Below, in pieces: positions 17,582 to 25,854 of a stretch of 33,792 nucleotides of DNA. Source of the stretch: an uncultured Collinsella sp. Its GTDB lineage: Bacteria > Actinomycetota > Coriobacteriia > Coriobacteriales > Coriobacteriaceae. The stretch covers positions 1 to 33,792 of the forward strand of contig CASEEV010000020.1 of the NCBI GenBank assembly GCA_949287065.1, written 5' to 3'. The translations under genes and the position numbers were made by a program. The first letter of the stretch is position 1. Each line of letters opens with the position of its first letter. A model generated the notes under the pieces. The model was not told the origin of the DNA and did no database searches. It saw only the letters and a program-made list of their open reading frames with translations.

Positions 17582-18868
17582 TTACGCGCCGATGACCTCC
17601 ATGCCGCCCATGTAGGGACGCAGCACCTCGGGCACCGTGATGGTGCCGTCGGGGTTCTGATAGTTCTCCATGATGGCAGCCATGGTGCGGCCGGTGGGGA
17701 GACCCGAGCCGTTGAGGGTGTGCACAAAGCGGGAGCCCTTGAAGTGCTCGGGGTCGCGGTACTTGATCTGAGCGCGGCGCGCCTGGAAGTCGCCGCAGTT
17801 GGAGCAGCTCGAGATCTCCTTGTACGCGTTGTAGCTCGGCAGCCAAACCTCGATATCGTAGGTCTGACGCGCCGAGAAGCCCAGGTCGCCGGTGCACAGG
17901 CTGATCACACGATACGGCAAGCCAAGCTGCTGCAGGATAAACTCCGCCTCGGCAACCATGCTCTCGAGCTCGTCGTCGGACTCCTCGGGCTTGGCGAACT
18001 TGACCATCTCGACCTTGGTGAACTGATGCTGGCGAATGATGCCGCGCGTATCGCGGCCGGCGCTGCCCGCCTCCTCGCGGAAGCACGGCGTGCCCGCGGT
18101 GTAGCGCAGCGGGAGCTCCTTGGCGTCGAGGACCTCTCCGGCATGCAGGTTGGTGAGCGCGACCTCCGCTGTAGGAATGAGGAACTGATCCTCGCCCGTA
18201 TGGTACGCATCGTCCTCGAACTTGGGCAGCTGACCCGTGCCGTACATGATCTCGCGATTGACGATTACCGGCGGGATGAACTCCTTGAAGCCGCGCGCGA
18301 TATGCGTGTTGAGGAAGAAGTTCTCGAGAGCGCGGTCGAGCAGCGCACCGGCGCCGGCAAGCACCGTAAAGCGCGCGCCCGCCAGCTTGGAGCCGCGGTC
18401 AAAATCGAGAATGCCGAGGTCGGTGCCCAGATCCCAATGCGCCTTGGGCTCAAAGCCCTCGGCGGCAAAGTCGCGCGGAGCGCCCCAGCGGCGACGCTCG
18501 GGGTTCTCGGTCTCGTCCTTGCCCACGGGCGTGGCCTCGCACGGAATATTGGGCAGATGCGCCATAAAGTCGTTGAGCTGGGTTTCGAGCTCGGCGCGGC
18601 GCGCGTTGAGCCCCTGCACGCGATCGTTGATCTCGCGCACGCTCGCCTTGGCCGCTTCGGCGGCGCTCTTGTCGCCCGCCTTCATGAGCTGGCCGATCTC
18701 CTTAGACGCGGCGTTGCGCTTAGCCTGAAGCTCCTCGACCTCTACAATGACGCCGCGGCGCTCCGCGTCGAGCGCAAAGAACGCATCGCGATCCCACGAG
18801 GTCTGGCGATTGGCCATTGCCTCGTCGACCGCATCGGGGTTCTCGCGCACAAATTTGATGTCGAGCAT
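17582..18868 (-). CDS. serS: Seryl-tRNA synthetase
   Basis: SerRS charges tRNA-Ser and tRNA-Sec. The 428-residue product starts [18 protein letters not shown], the family-typical N-terminus, followed by the long antiparallel coiled-coil arm that grips the tRNA variable arm (about 25-105). Class II motifs follow: motif 2 [24 protein letters not shown], the SxxGDLGFSA segment, and motif 3 [20 protein letters not shown]. The ATG at 18868 has GGAGAAGATC upstream and was chosen over an in-frame ATG 57 bp earlier that gives an atypical N-terminus. No T-box leader is visible in the short upstream gap. Confidence 0.97.
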   Translation of the reverse strand: MLDIKFVRENPDAVDEAMANRQTSWDRDAFFALDAERRGVIVEVEELQAKRNAASKEIGQLMKAGDKSAAEAAKASVREINDRVQGLNARRAELETQLNDFMAHLPNIPCEATPVGKDETENPERRRWGAPRDFAAEGFEPKAHWDLGTDLGILDFDRGSKLAGARFTVLAGAGALLDRALENFFLNTHIARGFKEFIPPVIVNREIMYGTGQLPKFEDDAYHTGEDQFLIPTAEVALTNLHAGEVLDAKELPLRYTAGTPCFREEAGSAGRDTRGIIRQHQFTKVEMVKFAKPEESDDELESMVAEAEFILQQLGLPYRVISLCTGDLGFSARQTYDIEVWLPSYNAYKEISSCSNCGDFQARRAQIKYRDPEHFKGSRFVHTLNGSGLPTGRTMAAIMENYQNPDGTITVPEVLRPYMGGMEVIGA

Positions 18869-18943
18869 GATCTTCTCCGTTCGCAAAACTTCCCCGCACG
18901 CCAGATAAACGCAGGGAAGTTTCATCGCTCTTCAAACCTCACG

Positions 18944-18957
18944 CCAGTATATACTGG
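18944..18957. promoter_or_regulatory. 14-bp perfect palindrome with overlapping divergent -10 boxes
   Basis: CCAGTATATACTGG is perfectly symmetrical and is flanked by CTCA...TGAG. It contains TATACT on both strands (18950-18955 on +), so it could be the -10 of both serS and the divergent small membrane protein gene, or an operator controlling them. -35 boxes on either side are poor. Confidence 0.45.
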
Positions 18958-18989
18958 TGAGAATCTGCCCACACGTGAGAAGGTAGTGA

Positions 18990-19172
18990 ATGGACGCTTT
19001 TTTTAACTTTCTCTTCGGGACCCGCGCCGGGGTCGCGATCCTCATCGTAGGCGGCATCATCCTGTTCATGCTCATCGCGTTCATCACCGAGCGCAAGACG
19101 CACAAGCTCTATGTTGACCGCGGTCCCAAGACCGACGATGACGACGACGGCTGGAGCGGCCTCTTTGGGTAA
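18990..19172 (+). CDS. Small single-pass membrane protein, 60 aa
   Basis: This 60-residue protein has one membrane helix (residues about 14-32, GVAILIVGGIILFMLIAFI), a short charged linker (TERKTHKLYVDRG) and a strongly acidic tail ending DDDDDGWSGLFG. I do not recognise the family. The ATG at 18990 has AGAAGG 7 nt upstream, and the hydrophobic/charged pattern is that of a genuine small protein. It is divergent from serS across a palindromic promoter region. It is not followed by an obvious + strand terminator. Confidence 0.75.
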   Translation: MDAFFNFLFGTRAGVAILIVGGIILFMLIAFITERKTHKLYVDRGPKTDDDDDGWSGLFG

Positions 19173-19240
19173 TCTCCCGTTCATGCGCCTCTCGTCCGCA
19201 CGGCGCGAGGTCGGCTCAGGAGCACCCCTACATGCGCAGC

Positions 19241-19288
19241 AAAACAATGGCGCCCGCAGCGACTCATGCAAGTTCGCTGCGGGCGCCA
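19241..19288 (-). terminator. Terminator of proC
   Basis: TGGCGCCCGCAGCG (19248-19261) pairs perfectly with CGCTGCGGGCGCCA (19275-19288) around a 13-nt loop. On the minus strand the stem is followed by TTGTTTT. It lies 39 bp past the proC stop. Confidence 0.8.
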
Positions 19289-19326
19289 CGCATTAACACG
19301 CGCTCGTAAGAACGCGCTCGCCTGCG

Positions 19327-20145
19327 TTACTTCCCCTCGATGGCGTCGATCGCCTGGATAAACGCGGAGCGCAGACCCGCCTGCTCGAGTGCGGCAACAC
19401 CCTTGATGGTGGTGCCGCCCGGCGAGCACACGGCGTCCTTCATGGCGCCCGGATGCTGACCGGTCGAAAGCTGCAGCTTGGCCGTGCCGGCAACCGTCTG
19501 GCTCACCAGCGTGTAGGCAAGGTTGCGCGGGATGCCGTGCTTGACCGCCGCATCGGCGAGAGCCTCGATAACCATGGCGACAAACGCCGGCGAGCACCCC
19601 GTCACGGTGCCGGCAGCCGACATCATACTCGCGTCAACGTCAACGAGCGTGCCGAGGTACCCGAGGATGGAACGGACGAGATCGACCTGGCGCTCGGTGA
19701 GCGTGTGGTCCTTCTCGCAGATAATGACGCCCTCGTTTACCGCAACGGGCGTGTTGGGCATGGTCGAAAGATGGTGAGACCCCGGCAGGACGGACTCGTA
19801 GTCGTCGGACGACCAGCCGGCCGCGACCGAGACGATGGGCTTGTCGCCGATAAGGTCGGCGACCGGCTCGAGCACGCGCTCCACCATGTAGGGCTTCACC
19901 GCAACGATAAGCACATCGACCGAGGTCACCAGGTTGGCAGCGTCTTTACGCGCACGGACGCCCAGGGCATCGGCGCGGGGAATAAGGCGCTGGAAGTCGC
20001 CGGCGCAGCAATAGATGCGGCTCGGCGCGACCTTGCCCGAGGCGATAAGCCCCTGCGCCATGGCCGTGGCCATGTTGCCAAAGCCGATGAAGCCGATGCG
20101 CGCGCTGTCTGCCCTCAAGGTCGTACCCGTCTTGGTAATCGTCAT
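19327..20145 (-). CDS. proC: Pyrroline-5-carboxylate reductase
   Basis: ProC reduces 1-pyrroline-5-carboxylate to proline with NAD(P)H. The 272-residue product has the Rossmann nucleotide loop IGFIGFGNMATAMAQGL (about 17-33), the VDVLIVAVKPYMVERVL segment, PNTPVAVNEG, and the C-terminal dimerisation signature LVSQTVAGTAKLQLSTGQHPGAMKD with CSPGGTTIKGVAALE, all typical. The ATG at 20145 is preceded by AAGGGAAG. It is followed by its own terminator; glyA lies upstream on the same strand with a 148-bp gap in which I see no definite signal. Confidence 0.96.
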   Translation of the reverse strand: MTITKTGTTLRADSARIGFIGFGNMATAMAQGLIASGKVAPSRIYCCAGDFQRLIPRADALGVRARKDAANLVTSVDVLIVAVKPYMVERVLEPVADLIGDKPIVSVAAGWSSDDYESVLPGSHHLSTMPNTPVAVNEGVIICEKDHTLTERQVDLVRSILGYLGTLVDVDASMMSAAGTVTGCSPAFVAMVIEALADAAVKHGIPRNLAYTLVSQTVAGTAKLQLSTGQHPGAMKDAVCSPGGTTIKGVAALEQAGLRSAFIQAIDAIEGK

Positions 20146-20293
20146 ATTCTTCCCTTCGTCAAAGCGCACTCAAAGCGCGGACCCTACGATGCAAGCTATT
20201 CCCCATCCTACCCGCAGAGCGCCTTCCGTAGGCACCGCGCCGCATGCGTCAACCGCTCGGCGCACAGGGCAGCACGGCCAGCGAAGAGCGCCC

Positions 20294-21538
20294 TTACAGC
20301 TCTGGGTACAGCGGGTGCCTGGCGAGAAGCTCCTCGACCTCGGTGCGCACGCGCCTATGGTCCGCCGGGGCATCGTGGGCAAACAGGACCTCGGCGATAA
20401 GCTCGCCTACGCGCCTGAGCTCACAGGCGCTGAAGCCGCGCGTGACGGCGGCCGCAGAGCCCACGCGGATTCCGCTCGTGACCTGGGGCGACCGCGGCTC
20501 GTTGGGAATGGAGTTCTTATTTACCGTTATGCCCACGCCCTCGAGCATGCGCTCCGCGTCTTTGCCGGTCACGCCCGTTGCCGTAAGGTCAACGAGCGCC
20601 AAATGATTGTCGGTTCCGCCCGACACGAGCCTGAGGCCGCCGGCAACGAGTCCGTCGGCAAGCGCCGCCGTGCCCCCGAGCACCTGCTCCATATAGGTAT
20701 GGAACTCGGGCTGCATGGCCTCGCCAAACGCAACTGCCTTGCCGGCGATAACATGCATGAGCGGGCCTCCCTGCGTACCCGGAAACACCGCGGCGTCGAC
20801 GCGCTTGGCGATCTCGGGATCGTTGGAGAGGATGAAGCCGCCGCGCGGGCCGCGCAAGGTCTTGTGGCTCGTCGAGGTAACCACGTCGGCGCACGGCACG
20901 GGGCTCGGGTGCAGCCCGGCTGCCACCAAGCCGGCGATATGCGCCATATCGACCATGAGGCGCGCACCGACACCGTGGGCAATCGCTGCGAGACGCTCGA
21001 AGTCGATGGCGCGCGGGTAGGCGGACGCACCGCCCACGATGAGCTGAGGACGCTCGCGCTCGGCAAGGCGCTCGAGCCCGTCGTAGTCAATGGTTTCGGT
21101 GGCAGGGTCAACGCCGTACGGCACAAAGCGGTACAGGCGCCCCGAGAAGTTCACCGGCGATCCGTGCGTCAGATGGCCGCCATGGTCAAGGCTCATGCCC
21201 AGCACCGTGTCACCGGGTTTGAGAAGCGCCGTGTACGCAGCCATGTTGGCGTTTGCGCCGCAGTGAGGCTGTACGTTGGCAAAACCGCAGCCGAACAGGG
21301 CGCACGCGCGCTCGCGCGCGAGGTTCTCGACCACGTCGACCTTCTCGCATCCGCCGTAGTACCTGCGGCCGGGATAACCCTCGGCGTACTTATTGGTGAG
21401 GACGCTGCCCACGGCCTCCATAACCGCCGGAGAGACGAAGTTCTCGGACGCAATAAGCTCGATCGTCGACCGCTGACGCCCAAGTTCGGCGCCAATTGCC
21501 GCTGCGATTTCTGGATCACGCTCCGCCAATACCGACAT
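20294..21538 (-). CDS. glyA: Serine hydroxymethyltransferase
   Basis: GlyA interconverts serine and glycine with tetrahydrofolate and feeds one-carbon metabolism. The 414-residue product is a fold-type I PLP enzyme: [35 protein letters not shown], the PLP-lysine segment [16 protein letters not shown] and the [10 protein letters not shown] loop are all diagnostic. The ATG at 21538 sits 4-5 nt after GGGAGG; an in-frame GTG four codons earlier is part of that ribosome binding site. No glycine riboswitch is visible upstream. The next upstream feature is the tRNA-Leu locus with its repeat. Confidence 0.97.
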   Translation of the reverse strand: MSVLAERDPEIAAAIGAELGRQRSTIELIASENFVSPAVMEAVGSVLTNKYAEGYPGRRYYGGCEKVDVVENLARERACALFGCGFANVQPHCGANANMAAYTALLKPGDTVLGMSLDHGGHLTHGSPVNFSGRLYRFVPYGVDPATETIDYDGLERLAERERPQLIVGGASAYPRAIDFERLAAIAHGVGARLMVDMAHIAGLVAAGLHPSPVPCADVVTSTSHKTLRGPRGGFILSNDPEIAKRVDAAVFPGTQGGPLMHVIAGKAVAFGEAMQPEFHTYMEQVLGGTAALADGLVAGGLRLVSGGTDNHLALVDLTATGVTGKDAERMLEGVGITVNKNSIPNEPRSPQVTSGIRVGSAAAVTRGFSACELRRVGELIAEVLFAHDAPADHRRVRTEVEELLARHPLYPEL

Positions 21539-21682
21539 AGCGCCTCCCACCGTACGTTGCGAACAGGATATCCATCATCGCACGAACGCCAGGCGCCCGC
21601 CGCTCACGATGCGCTACCGCAAACAAGCGGAAACCTAGGGAAGCCGCCAGCGCGTCGGGCGCATGCACGGGGCCCTGACATG

Positions 21683-21706
21683 AAAAAAGCCCCATCGTTG
21701 GGGCTT
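21683..21706 (-). terminator. Second copy of the tRNA-Leu terminator
   Basis: On the minus strand AAGCCCC, ATCGTT-type loop and GGGGCTT form a 7-bp stem followed by TTTTT. It is a duplicate of 21870-21893, at an offset of exactly 187 bp, differing only in the loop. Confidence 0.8.
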
Positions 21707-21716
21707 AGGCTCAAAA

Positions 21717-21736
21717 TGGTGCGGGCGAAAGGACTT
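21717..21736 (-). pseudogene. Partial copy of tRNA-Leu 3' end, CCA retained
   Basis: On the minus strand AAGTCCTTTCGCCCGCACCA repeats the last 20 nt of tRNA-Leu(CAG) exactly: T-arm 3' half, acceptor 3' strand and CCA. It is joined on its 5' side to the structured element and on its 3' side to a duplicated terminator. The direct repeat unit spans 21669-21736 and 21856-21923 (offset 187 bp, about three differences in 68). Confidence 0.88.
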
Positions 21737-21850
21737 GGCGCCTGCCTTCGGCAGCCGCTCCCGCTGCGGGCCCTGCGGGCCCTTGCGCGCTGCGCTGGCG
21801 AACGCTCCCGCGTTCGCTCAGCTCCGCGCCTTCACCAAGGTTCAAGTCCC
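21731..21850 (-). repeat. tRNA-associated structured element, copy 2 (behind tRNA-Leu)
   Basis: Reading the minus strand, the element starts with an inverted copy of the tRNA-Leu T arm (GGGACTTGAACCTT) and ends in CAAGTCC, giving a 7-bp closing stem. The core matches copy 1: AGGCGCGGAGCTGAG, hairpin 1 (11-bp stem with the same bulged A and a GGGA loop), CCAGCGCAGCGCGCAAGG, hairpin 2 (GGGCCC/GGGCCC, loop GCA), GCAGCG, and hairpin 3 (CTGCC/GGCAG, loop GAA, with the same G-G mismatch below). Like copy 1 it lies downstream of a tRNA and its terminator, in the tRNA's orientation, and upstream of a partial second tRNA 3' end. Confidence 0.85.
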
Positions 21851-21869
21851 CGCGCGGGGCCCTGACATG

Positions 21870-21893
21870 AAAAAAGCCCCATCCCTGGGGCTT
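21870..21893 (-). terminator. Terminator of tRNA-Leu(CAG)
   Basis: AAGCCCC (21874-21880) pairs with GGGGCTT (21887-21893) around a 6-nt loop; on the minus strand it is followed by a TTTTTT run (21875-21870). It lies about 11 bp past the tRNA CCA end. Confidence 0.85.
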
Positions 21894-21903
21894 AGGCTCA
21901 AAA

Positions 21904-21991
21904 TGGTGCGGGCGAAAGGACTTGAACCTTCATGAGCGTAAAGCTCACATGGACCTGAACCATGCGCGTCTGCCAATTCCGCCACGCCCGC
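21904..21991 (-). tRNA. tRNA-Leu (anticodon CAG)
   Basis: A class II tRNA of 88 nt with encoded CCA: acceptor stem GCGGGCG/CGCCCGC, anticodon stem CATGG/CCATG with loop TTCAGGT (CAG, positions 21957-21955), a long variable arm TGAGC-TTTAC-GCTCA, and T arm with TTCAAGT loop. A promoter lies just upstream and a terminator just downstream. Its 3' end is duplicated 187 bp downstream, beyond a structured repeat. Confidence 0.97.
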
Positions 21992-22002
21992 ATGTGAAGA
22001 GG

Positions 22003-22032
22003 ATTGTACACCAGGGCCCGGGGGTGCGGCAA
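22003..22032 (-). promoter_or_regulatory. Promoter of tRNA-Leu(CAG)
   Basis: On the minus strand TTGCCG (22032-22027) and TACAAT (22008-22003) are spaced by 18 bp. The tRNA 5' end follows 11 bp after the -10. Confidence 0.6.
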
Positions 22033-22100
22033 CATCAATTTCGAGAAAATCTCGGAGCGCTCCTATGGAAACCGCGTGATGGCACCGCTGGAATGTGCCG

Positions 22101-22115
22101 ATACGGGTACCGTAT
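22101..22115. promoter_or_regulatory. Operator-like inverted repeat before the zinc-ribbon gene
   Basis: ATACGG-GTA-CCGTAT is a perfect 6+6 inverted repeat 55 bp upstream of the ATG at 22171. A related CGTACCGGACCG segment follows at about 22141. It could bind a dimeric regulator; no clear -10/-35 pair was found beside it. Confidence 0.3.
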
Positions 22116-22170
22116 TTCAGAACTGCGACACGTACCGGACCGTGCGTCCGAAAGCACTGAGGAGAAGCAC

Positions 22171-22626
22171 ATGGCACGAAGCAACCGCTCCAGCGAAGAG
22201 AAGCGCCGCGAGAAGGAGCAGCGGCGCGCAGAGGCCCAGCGCCAGGCATACGCCTTCATGCAAGGGCGCAACGGCACCGACGAGCTCTCAACCGCGGCGA
22301 TGTGGGCCGCGCTCGTCGTAGCGGTCGTCGACTTCTTCGCGCACACGGGCGTCCTCGCCCTTGTCGCCCTCGCGCTGATGGCATGGTCGGTCTACCGGTC
22401 GTTCTCGCGCAACATCGCCGCACGCGCTCGCGAGCGCCAGGTGTTTCTCAGCGTCACGCGTATGCCGCGCCAGGCCATCAAGCTGGCGCGCCTCTCTGCC
22501 CAGAACCGCGAGAAGCGCTACTTTCTCTGCAAGCAGTGCGGAACCATCCTCTCGGTGCCGCGCGGCAAGGGAAAGATCCGCGTGACGTGCCCTCATTGCC
22601 ACACGAAGGCAGTCAAGAAGTCGTAA
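22171..22626 (+). CDS. Membrane protein with C-terminal zinc ribbon, unknown function
   Basis: This 151-residue protein has a highly charged N-terminal segment (residues 1-30, rich in Arg, Lys and Glu), two hydrophobic helices (about 42-58 and 61-76), a basic linker, and a C-terminal zinc ribbon with two Cys pairs, CKQC and CPHC, separated by 19 residues. The ribbon resembles nucleic-acid or protein-binding ribbons, but the family is not one I can name. The ATG at 22171 follows GAGGAGAAGCAC. It lies 88 bp before the kinase gene and could be co-transcribed with that cluster, though a promoter candidate sits between them. Confidence 0.82.
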   Translation: MARSNRSSEEKRREKEQRRAEAQRQAYAFMQGRNGTDELSTAAMWAALVVAVVDFFAHTGVLALVALALMAWSVYRSFSRNIAARARERQVFLSVTRMPRQAIKLARLSAQNREKRYFLCKQCGTILSVPRGKGKIRVTCPHCHTKAVKKS

Positions 22627-22638
22627 TGACATCCGGCA

Positions 22639-22647
22639 TGCTACAAT
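22639..22647 (+). promoter_or_regulatory. Extended -10 promoter candidate for the kinase-FHA-PBP cluster
   Basis: TGCTACAAT has TG one base before a TACAAT -10, the extended -10 form that tolerates a poor -35. No good -35 occurs at 17 bp. It lies just after the zinc-ribbon gene stop and about 68 bp before the kinase GTG, so it may drive the six-gene cluster. Confidence 0.4.
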
Positions 22648-22714
22648 AGCGGCGCAACCGCGAACAATTATCCACGGCGAACACGCAGCTCTAAACGAAG
22701 AAAGGTGCCGTGAC

Positions 22715-24931
22715 GTGCAGCCCTTTAGGCGCAGACAATCTGGTTCCGGTCAGACGGCGTCCCCTCGCTGGGACGTTGTCTCATCGATTGTGCGTGCCCC
22801 GCGCCGCCCGGCTGCTGCGCAAAACCAAGCCGCCGCAGCGCGCCAATCCTCCCCTCAAAGCGAGCAGCCGGCAAGCCGCCAAGCGACCCGCGTGATAACC
22901 GAAGACGAGAAGCGCGCCCTTTTGCGCCGCGCGAGGTCGGCAAGCCCTGCAGCGCCTGCGCCGCAACCGGAGCGCCCCGAGCGCCCGATGGCTCAGCAAA
23001 ACGGCGCGTCACCGCAGCCGGCAAGCGCCGCCGTGCCCGATGCGCAGGGCACGTTGTTTGAAGATGCCCCCGAGGCCGCGCAAGAGCCTCGCCCGGCAAG
23101 CTCGCCCGCAAGCCAAAGCGTCCCCGCCGGCCCAGGAGCCGCAGCGCAAACTCCCACAGGCGAGCGCCCCTCGCCCGCCGGTACGACTATCCTCGAGCGC
23201 TATCGCCCGCTGCAGACCATCGGCAAGGGCGCCTTTGGCAGCGTAGAACTCTGCCTGGACCCGCGCCTGCGCCGCCGCGTTGCGGTCAAGCGCATCCCGC
23301 TCCGCTCGGACGCCGACCTCGAGACCGCACGGGCCGAGGCGCGCGCCGCGGGCTACCTGGAGAACCCCCATATCGTGAGCCTGCACGACTTCAAATACGA
23401 CGACGCCTACGCCTACATCGTCATGGAGTACGTCGACGGCATGAGCCTCGCGAGCTTCCTCGCCGAGGTCGAGGGAAACTCGCTCACCTACGACGAGCTC
23501 GCCGCCGTGGCCGAGGGCATCGGAAGCGCGCTGGCGTACGCCCACGAGAACCAGACCTTTCACCTCGACATCAAGCCCGCCAACATCCTCATCGACCGCA
23601 AGGGCCACGTAAAGATCACCGACTTCGGCATGGCGCGGCTCGGCGGCACCTCGGGCGCGGCGGCAAACGGCGGCACCATCGGCTACATGCCCCCCGAGCA
23701 AATGACCACCGGCCACGTCGATCAACGCTGCGACCTCTTCGCATTCGCCGCGGTGCTCTACGAGGCGCTCTGCGCGTACGCCCCGTTTCGCGCAGAGACC
23801 CCCGAGCAGTCCATCAGGCTCATCGAGAAGGGGCCCAAGCCGCCCTCGGAGTTTCTCCCTGATATTCCGCAAAACACCGAGCTCGCCCTCATGCAGGCGC
23901 TCGACCCCGAACCCGAGAAGCGCCAGGCGTCGGTAGCTGCCTTTACCGACGCCCTGCTCGAGGGGTTGGGCAACCCGCGCGAGGGCAAAATGAGCCTGGC
24001 GCGCATCATTGCCAAGCTCACCGACGACGAGCGCACCGAAGAAGACGCCGCCCCCGAAGAGGAGCGCCCCGCATGGCGCTTTACCCCCGAGGAGGGGTTG
24101 CTCGGAGGACGCGCTCCGGCTGCGAGGCGCATCGCCACGGGCATAGCCGCCGGCGTCTCGTGCGCCTGGCTCATAGGCGCGCTGCTTCCGGCGTTCGGCA
24201 TCGGCGGCCTCGCGCTCGCCGCGATTGCCGTGAGCGTGGGCGCCGCCGCCGGCCTCGCCCCGCAGCTGGGCTCGGCCGTTGTGTTCACGGGCTTTGCGCT
24301 CGCCCTGGTCGGAGGTCCGCACCTGGTGTTCGCGCTCCCCTGCGCCGTGCTTCTGTTCGTCGCCACGGCCACCTGGTGGCTCGTCTGGGGGCGCACCCGC
24401 GGCGCTGCGTCGGCGGTGCTTCTCGCCGGGTCGGCGCTTGCGGCAGCCACCGGGCAGGGGGCGCTCGCTGCAGGAGCCTGCGCCATGGCCGCGGCCTATA
24501 CGCTCGACGCGGGCTGTGCGGCGGCAACGACCGCGTTTGCCCTGCTGTTTGCGCGCTTCTTTGAGCACGCCTGCGCCGCGCAGTTCACGCTCAGCCTGAC
24601 CGAGGCGCTGTACGCCCATGCTGACCTCGGGTTTTGGTTTGTTGCCGCAGGATGTGCGGGCATGGCGGCCTTTGGCGCCGCGGCGTTTGCCCGAGCGCGC
24701 GAGCGCTGGGAAGAGCGCGGCGGCATGGGGCTCTACGCCCTCGTTATCGTTCTTTTTGGGTTTGTGGTGGTTTTGCTCGCCGCTCTTGCAAACCCTATGG
24801 AAAATATCCCGCTCTCACTTACCGCCCTTGCGGCGGCTGTCGGGTGCGGAGGGCTATCCTCTATAATCGGTGGGATATTGCTGTATCTATTCGGACTGCC
24901 GCGCAGCGGTACGGAGAGTGAGCGATCGTGA
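22715..24931 (+). CDS. Polytopic Ser/Thr protein kinase, non-RD type, GTG start
   Basis: This is a Hanks-type kinase of 738 residues. A Pro/Ala/Gln-rich disordered head (1-155) precedes the kinase domain (about 162-420): GKGAFGSV glycine loop (170-177), Lys192 in VAVKRI, catalytic loop HLDIKPANIL (283-292), DFG at 303-305 and a MPPEQM motif. The catalytic loop has HLD where most have HRD, so activation-loop control probably differs. The C-terminal third (about 470-730) contains about eight to ten membrane helices instead of the single helix plus sensor of PknB-type kinases. The GTG at 22715 has AAAGG 9 nt upstream. Its stop overlaps the FHA gene start (GTGA), so the two are translationally coupled. 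Ligand and targets are unknown. Confidence 0.92.
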   Translation: MQPFRRRQSGSGQTASPRWDVVSSIVRAPRRPAAAQNQAAAARQSSPQSEQPASRQATRVITEDEKRALLRRARSASPAAPAPQPERPERPMAQQNGASPQPASAAVPDAQGTLFEDAPEAAQEPRPASSPASQSVPAGPGAAAQTPTGERPSPAGTTILERYRPLQTIGKGAFGSVELCLDPRLRRRVAVKRIPLRSDADLETARAEARAAGYLENPHIVSLHDFKYDDAYAYIVMEYVDGMSLASFLAEVEGNSLTYDELAAVAEGIGSALAYAHENQTFHLDIKPANILIDRKGHVKITDFGMARLGGTSGAAANGGTIGYMPPEQMTTGHVDQRCDLFAFAAVLYEALCAYAPFRAETPEQSIRLIEKGPKPPSEFLPDIPQNTELALMQALDPEPEKRQASVAAFTDALLEGLGNPREGKMSLARIIAKLTDDERTEEDAAPEEERPAWRFTPEEGLLGGRAPAARRIATGIAAGVSCAWLIGALLPAFGIGGLALAAIAVSVGAAAGLAPQLGSAVVFTGFALALVGGPHLVFALPCAVLLFVATATWWLVWGRTRGAASAVLLAGSALAAATGQGALAAGACAMAAAYTLDAGCAAATTAFALLFARFFEHACAAQFTLSLTEALYAHADLGFWFVAAGCAGMAAFGAAAFARARERWEERGGMGLYALVIVLFGFVVVLLAALANPMENIPLSLTALAAAVGCGGLSSIIGGILLYLFGLPRSGTESERS

Positions 24932-25851
24932 ACTTTATGAAGATTTTCGAGGACCGCGTGTCGGGCGTGTTCGGAGCCGCCCGCGCGCCGTTCTCGTTCA
25001 AAAAACTTGCCAAGCAGGCCGCGCACGAGATGGAGGACCAGACGCTCGTCGTCAACGGGGTCGACACCGCCCCGGCGCTCTATACCATCCTGATCTCGAG
25101 CGCGGACGACGCGATGCTCGCCCAGTACTACCCGCAGCTCACCGCCGAGGTCTCCGAGTTCATCAAAGCCCAGGCCGAGAAGCGCCACTACCTGTTTGTC
25201 GGCGAGCCGCTCGTGCGCTTTATGGTTGACCCGGCGCTCAAGCCCGGCAAGTTCTCGGTCTTTGCCGAGAACGTCGACGCCCCGACCCTGGGTCGCCTCT
25301 ACGAAGAGGAGCGCGCCTACCTCTCGGGGTCCGCGCGCGGTTACAGCGCCGGCCAGGGCGCGGCCATGGCGCCCGCGGCCCCCGAGCCCGTCATGCCCGG
25401 CCGCGACAGCCTCTCGCCCTTCCCTTCCCAGCGCCCCGACGCGCCTGAGCCGGATCCCTTTGCCGACAGCCTGCCCCCCACCGTTGGCCGCGACGCGCTC
25501 GCGGGCATGGGTGGCGCCGCGGCCGTTGGCGGCATCGCTCAGAACTTGGTCGGCGGCGCCGGCCAAGAGCCCCGCGCCGAGCTCGTCGACGTAGTGTCGG
25601 GCGACCACTTTGCCCTTATCGCCCCGCGCTGCGTTGTGGGCCGTGAGCGCGCGAGCGCCGATATCGTGCTGCGCGATCCCAACGTGAGCCGCCGCCACGC
25701 CGAGCTCACGCTCAACGGAACCAGCTGGACGATCGAGGACCTCAACTCCACCAACGGCATCTCGGTCAACAACCGGCGCGTGACGCGCTGGCCGCTGCAC
25801 AACGGCGATCTCGTCACCTTTGGCCTGACCACCCTCGAATTTAGGGGATAA
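24928..25851 (+). CDS. FhaA-like protein: DUF3662 domain plus FHA domain
   Basis: This 307-residue protein has the arrangement of actinobacterial FhaA. An N-terminal FhaA/DUF3662-type domain (about 1-120, MKIFEDRVSGVFGAARAPFSFKKL at the start) is followed by a Pro/Ala-rich linker (about 140-215) and a C-terminal FHA domain (about 230-307) with the phosphothreonine-binding GRERASADIVLRD, SRRHAEL and NSTNGI motifs. In mycobacteria FhaA is phosphorylated by PknB and binds peptidoglycan flippase MurJ; this role is carried over by homology. The GTG at 24928 overlaps the kinase TGA by 4 nt; an ATG nine bases on is an alternative start. Confidence 0.93.
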   Translation: MNFMKIFEDRVSGVFGAARAPFSFKKLAKQAAHEMEDQTLVVNGVDTAPALYTILISSADDAMLAQYYPQLTAEVSEFIKAQAEKRHYLFVGEPLVRFMVDPALKPGKFSVFAENVDAPTLGRLYEEERAYLSGSARGYSAGQGAAMAPAAPEPVMPGRDSLSPFPSQRPDAPEPDPFADSLPPTVGRDALAGMGGAAAVGGIAQNLVGGAGQEPRAELVDVVSGDHFALIAPRCVVGRERASADIVLRDPNVSRRHAELTLNGTSWTIEDLNSTNGISVNNRRVTRWPLHNGDLVTFGLTTLEFRG

Positions 25852-25854
25852 CCC

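Noticed and set aside
18869-18989. T-box leader controlling serS
   Set aside because: The gap is 121 bp including the divergent promoter region; no T-box consensus, specifier stem or terminator/antiterminator pair could be found.
21539-21668. Glycine riboswitch upstream of glyA
   Set aside because: The 130-bp gap lacks the conserved glycine aptamer elements and the tandem hairpin layout.
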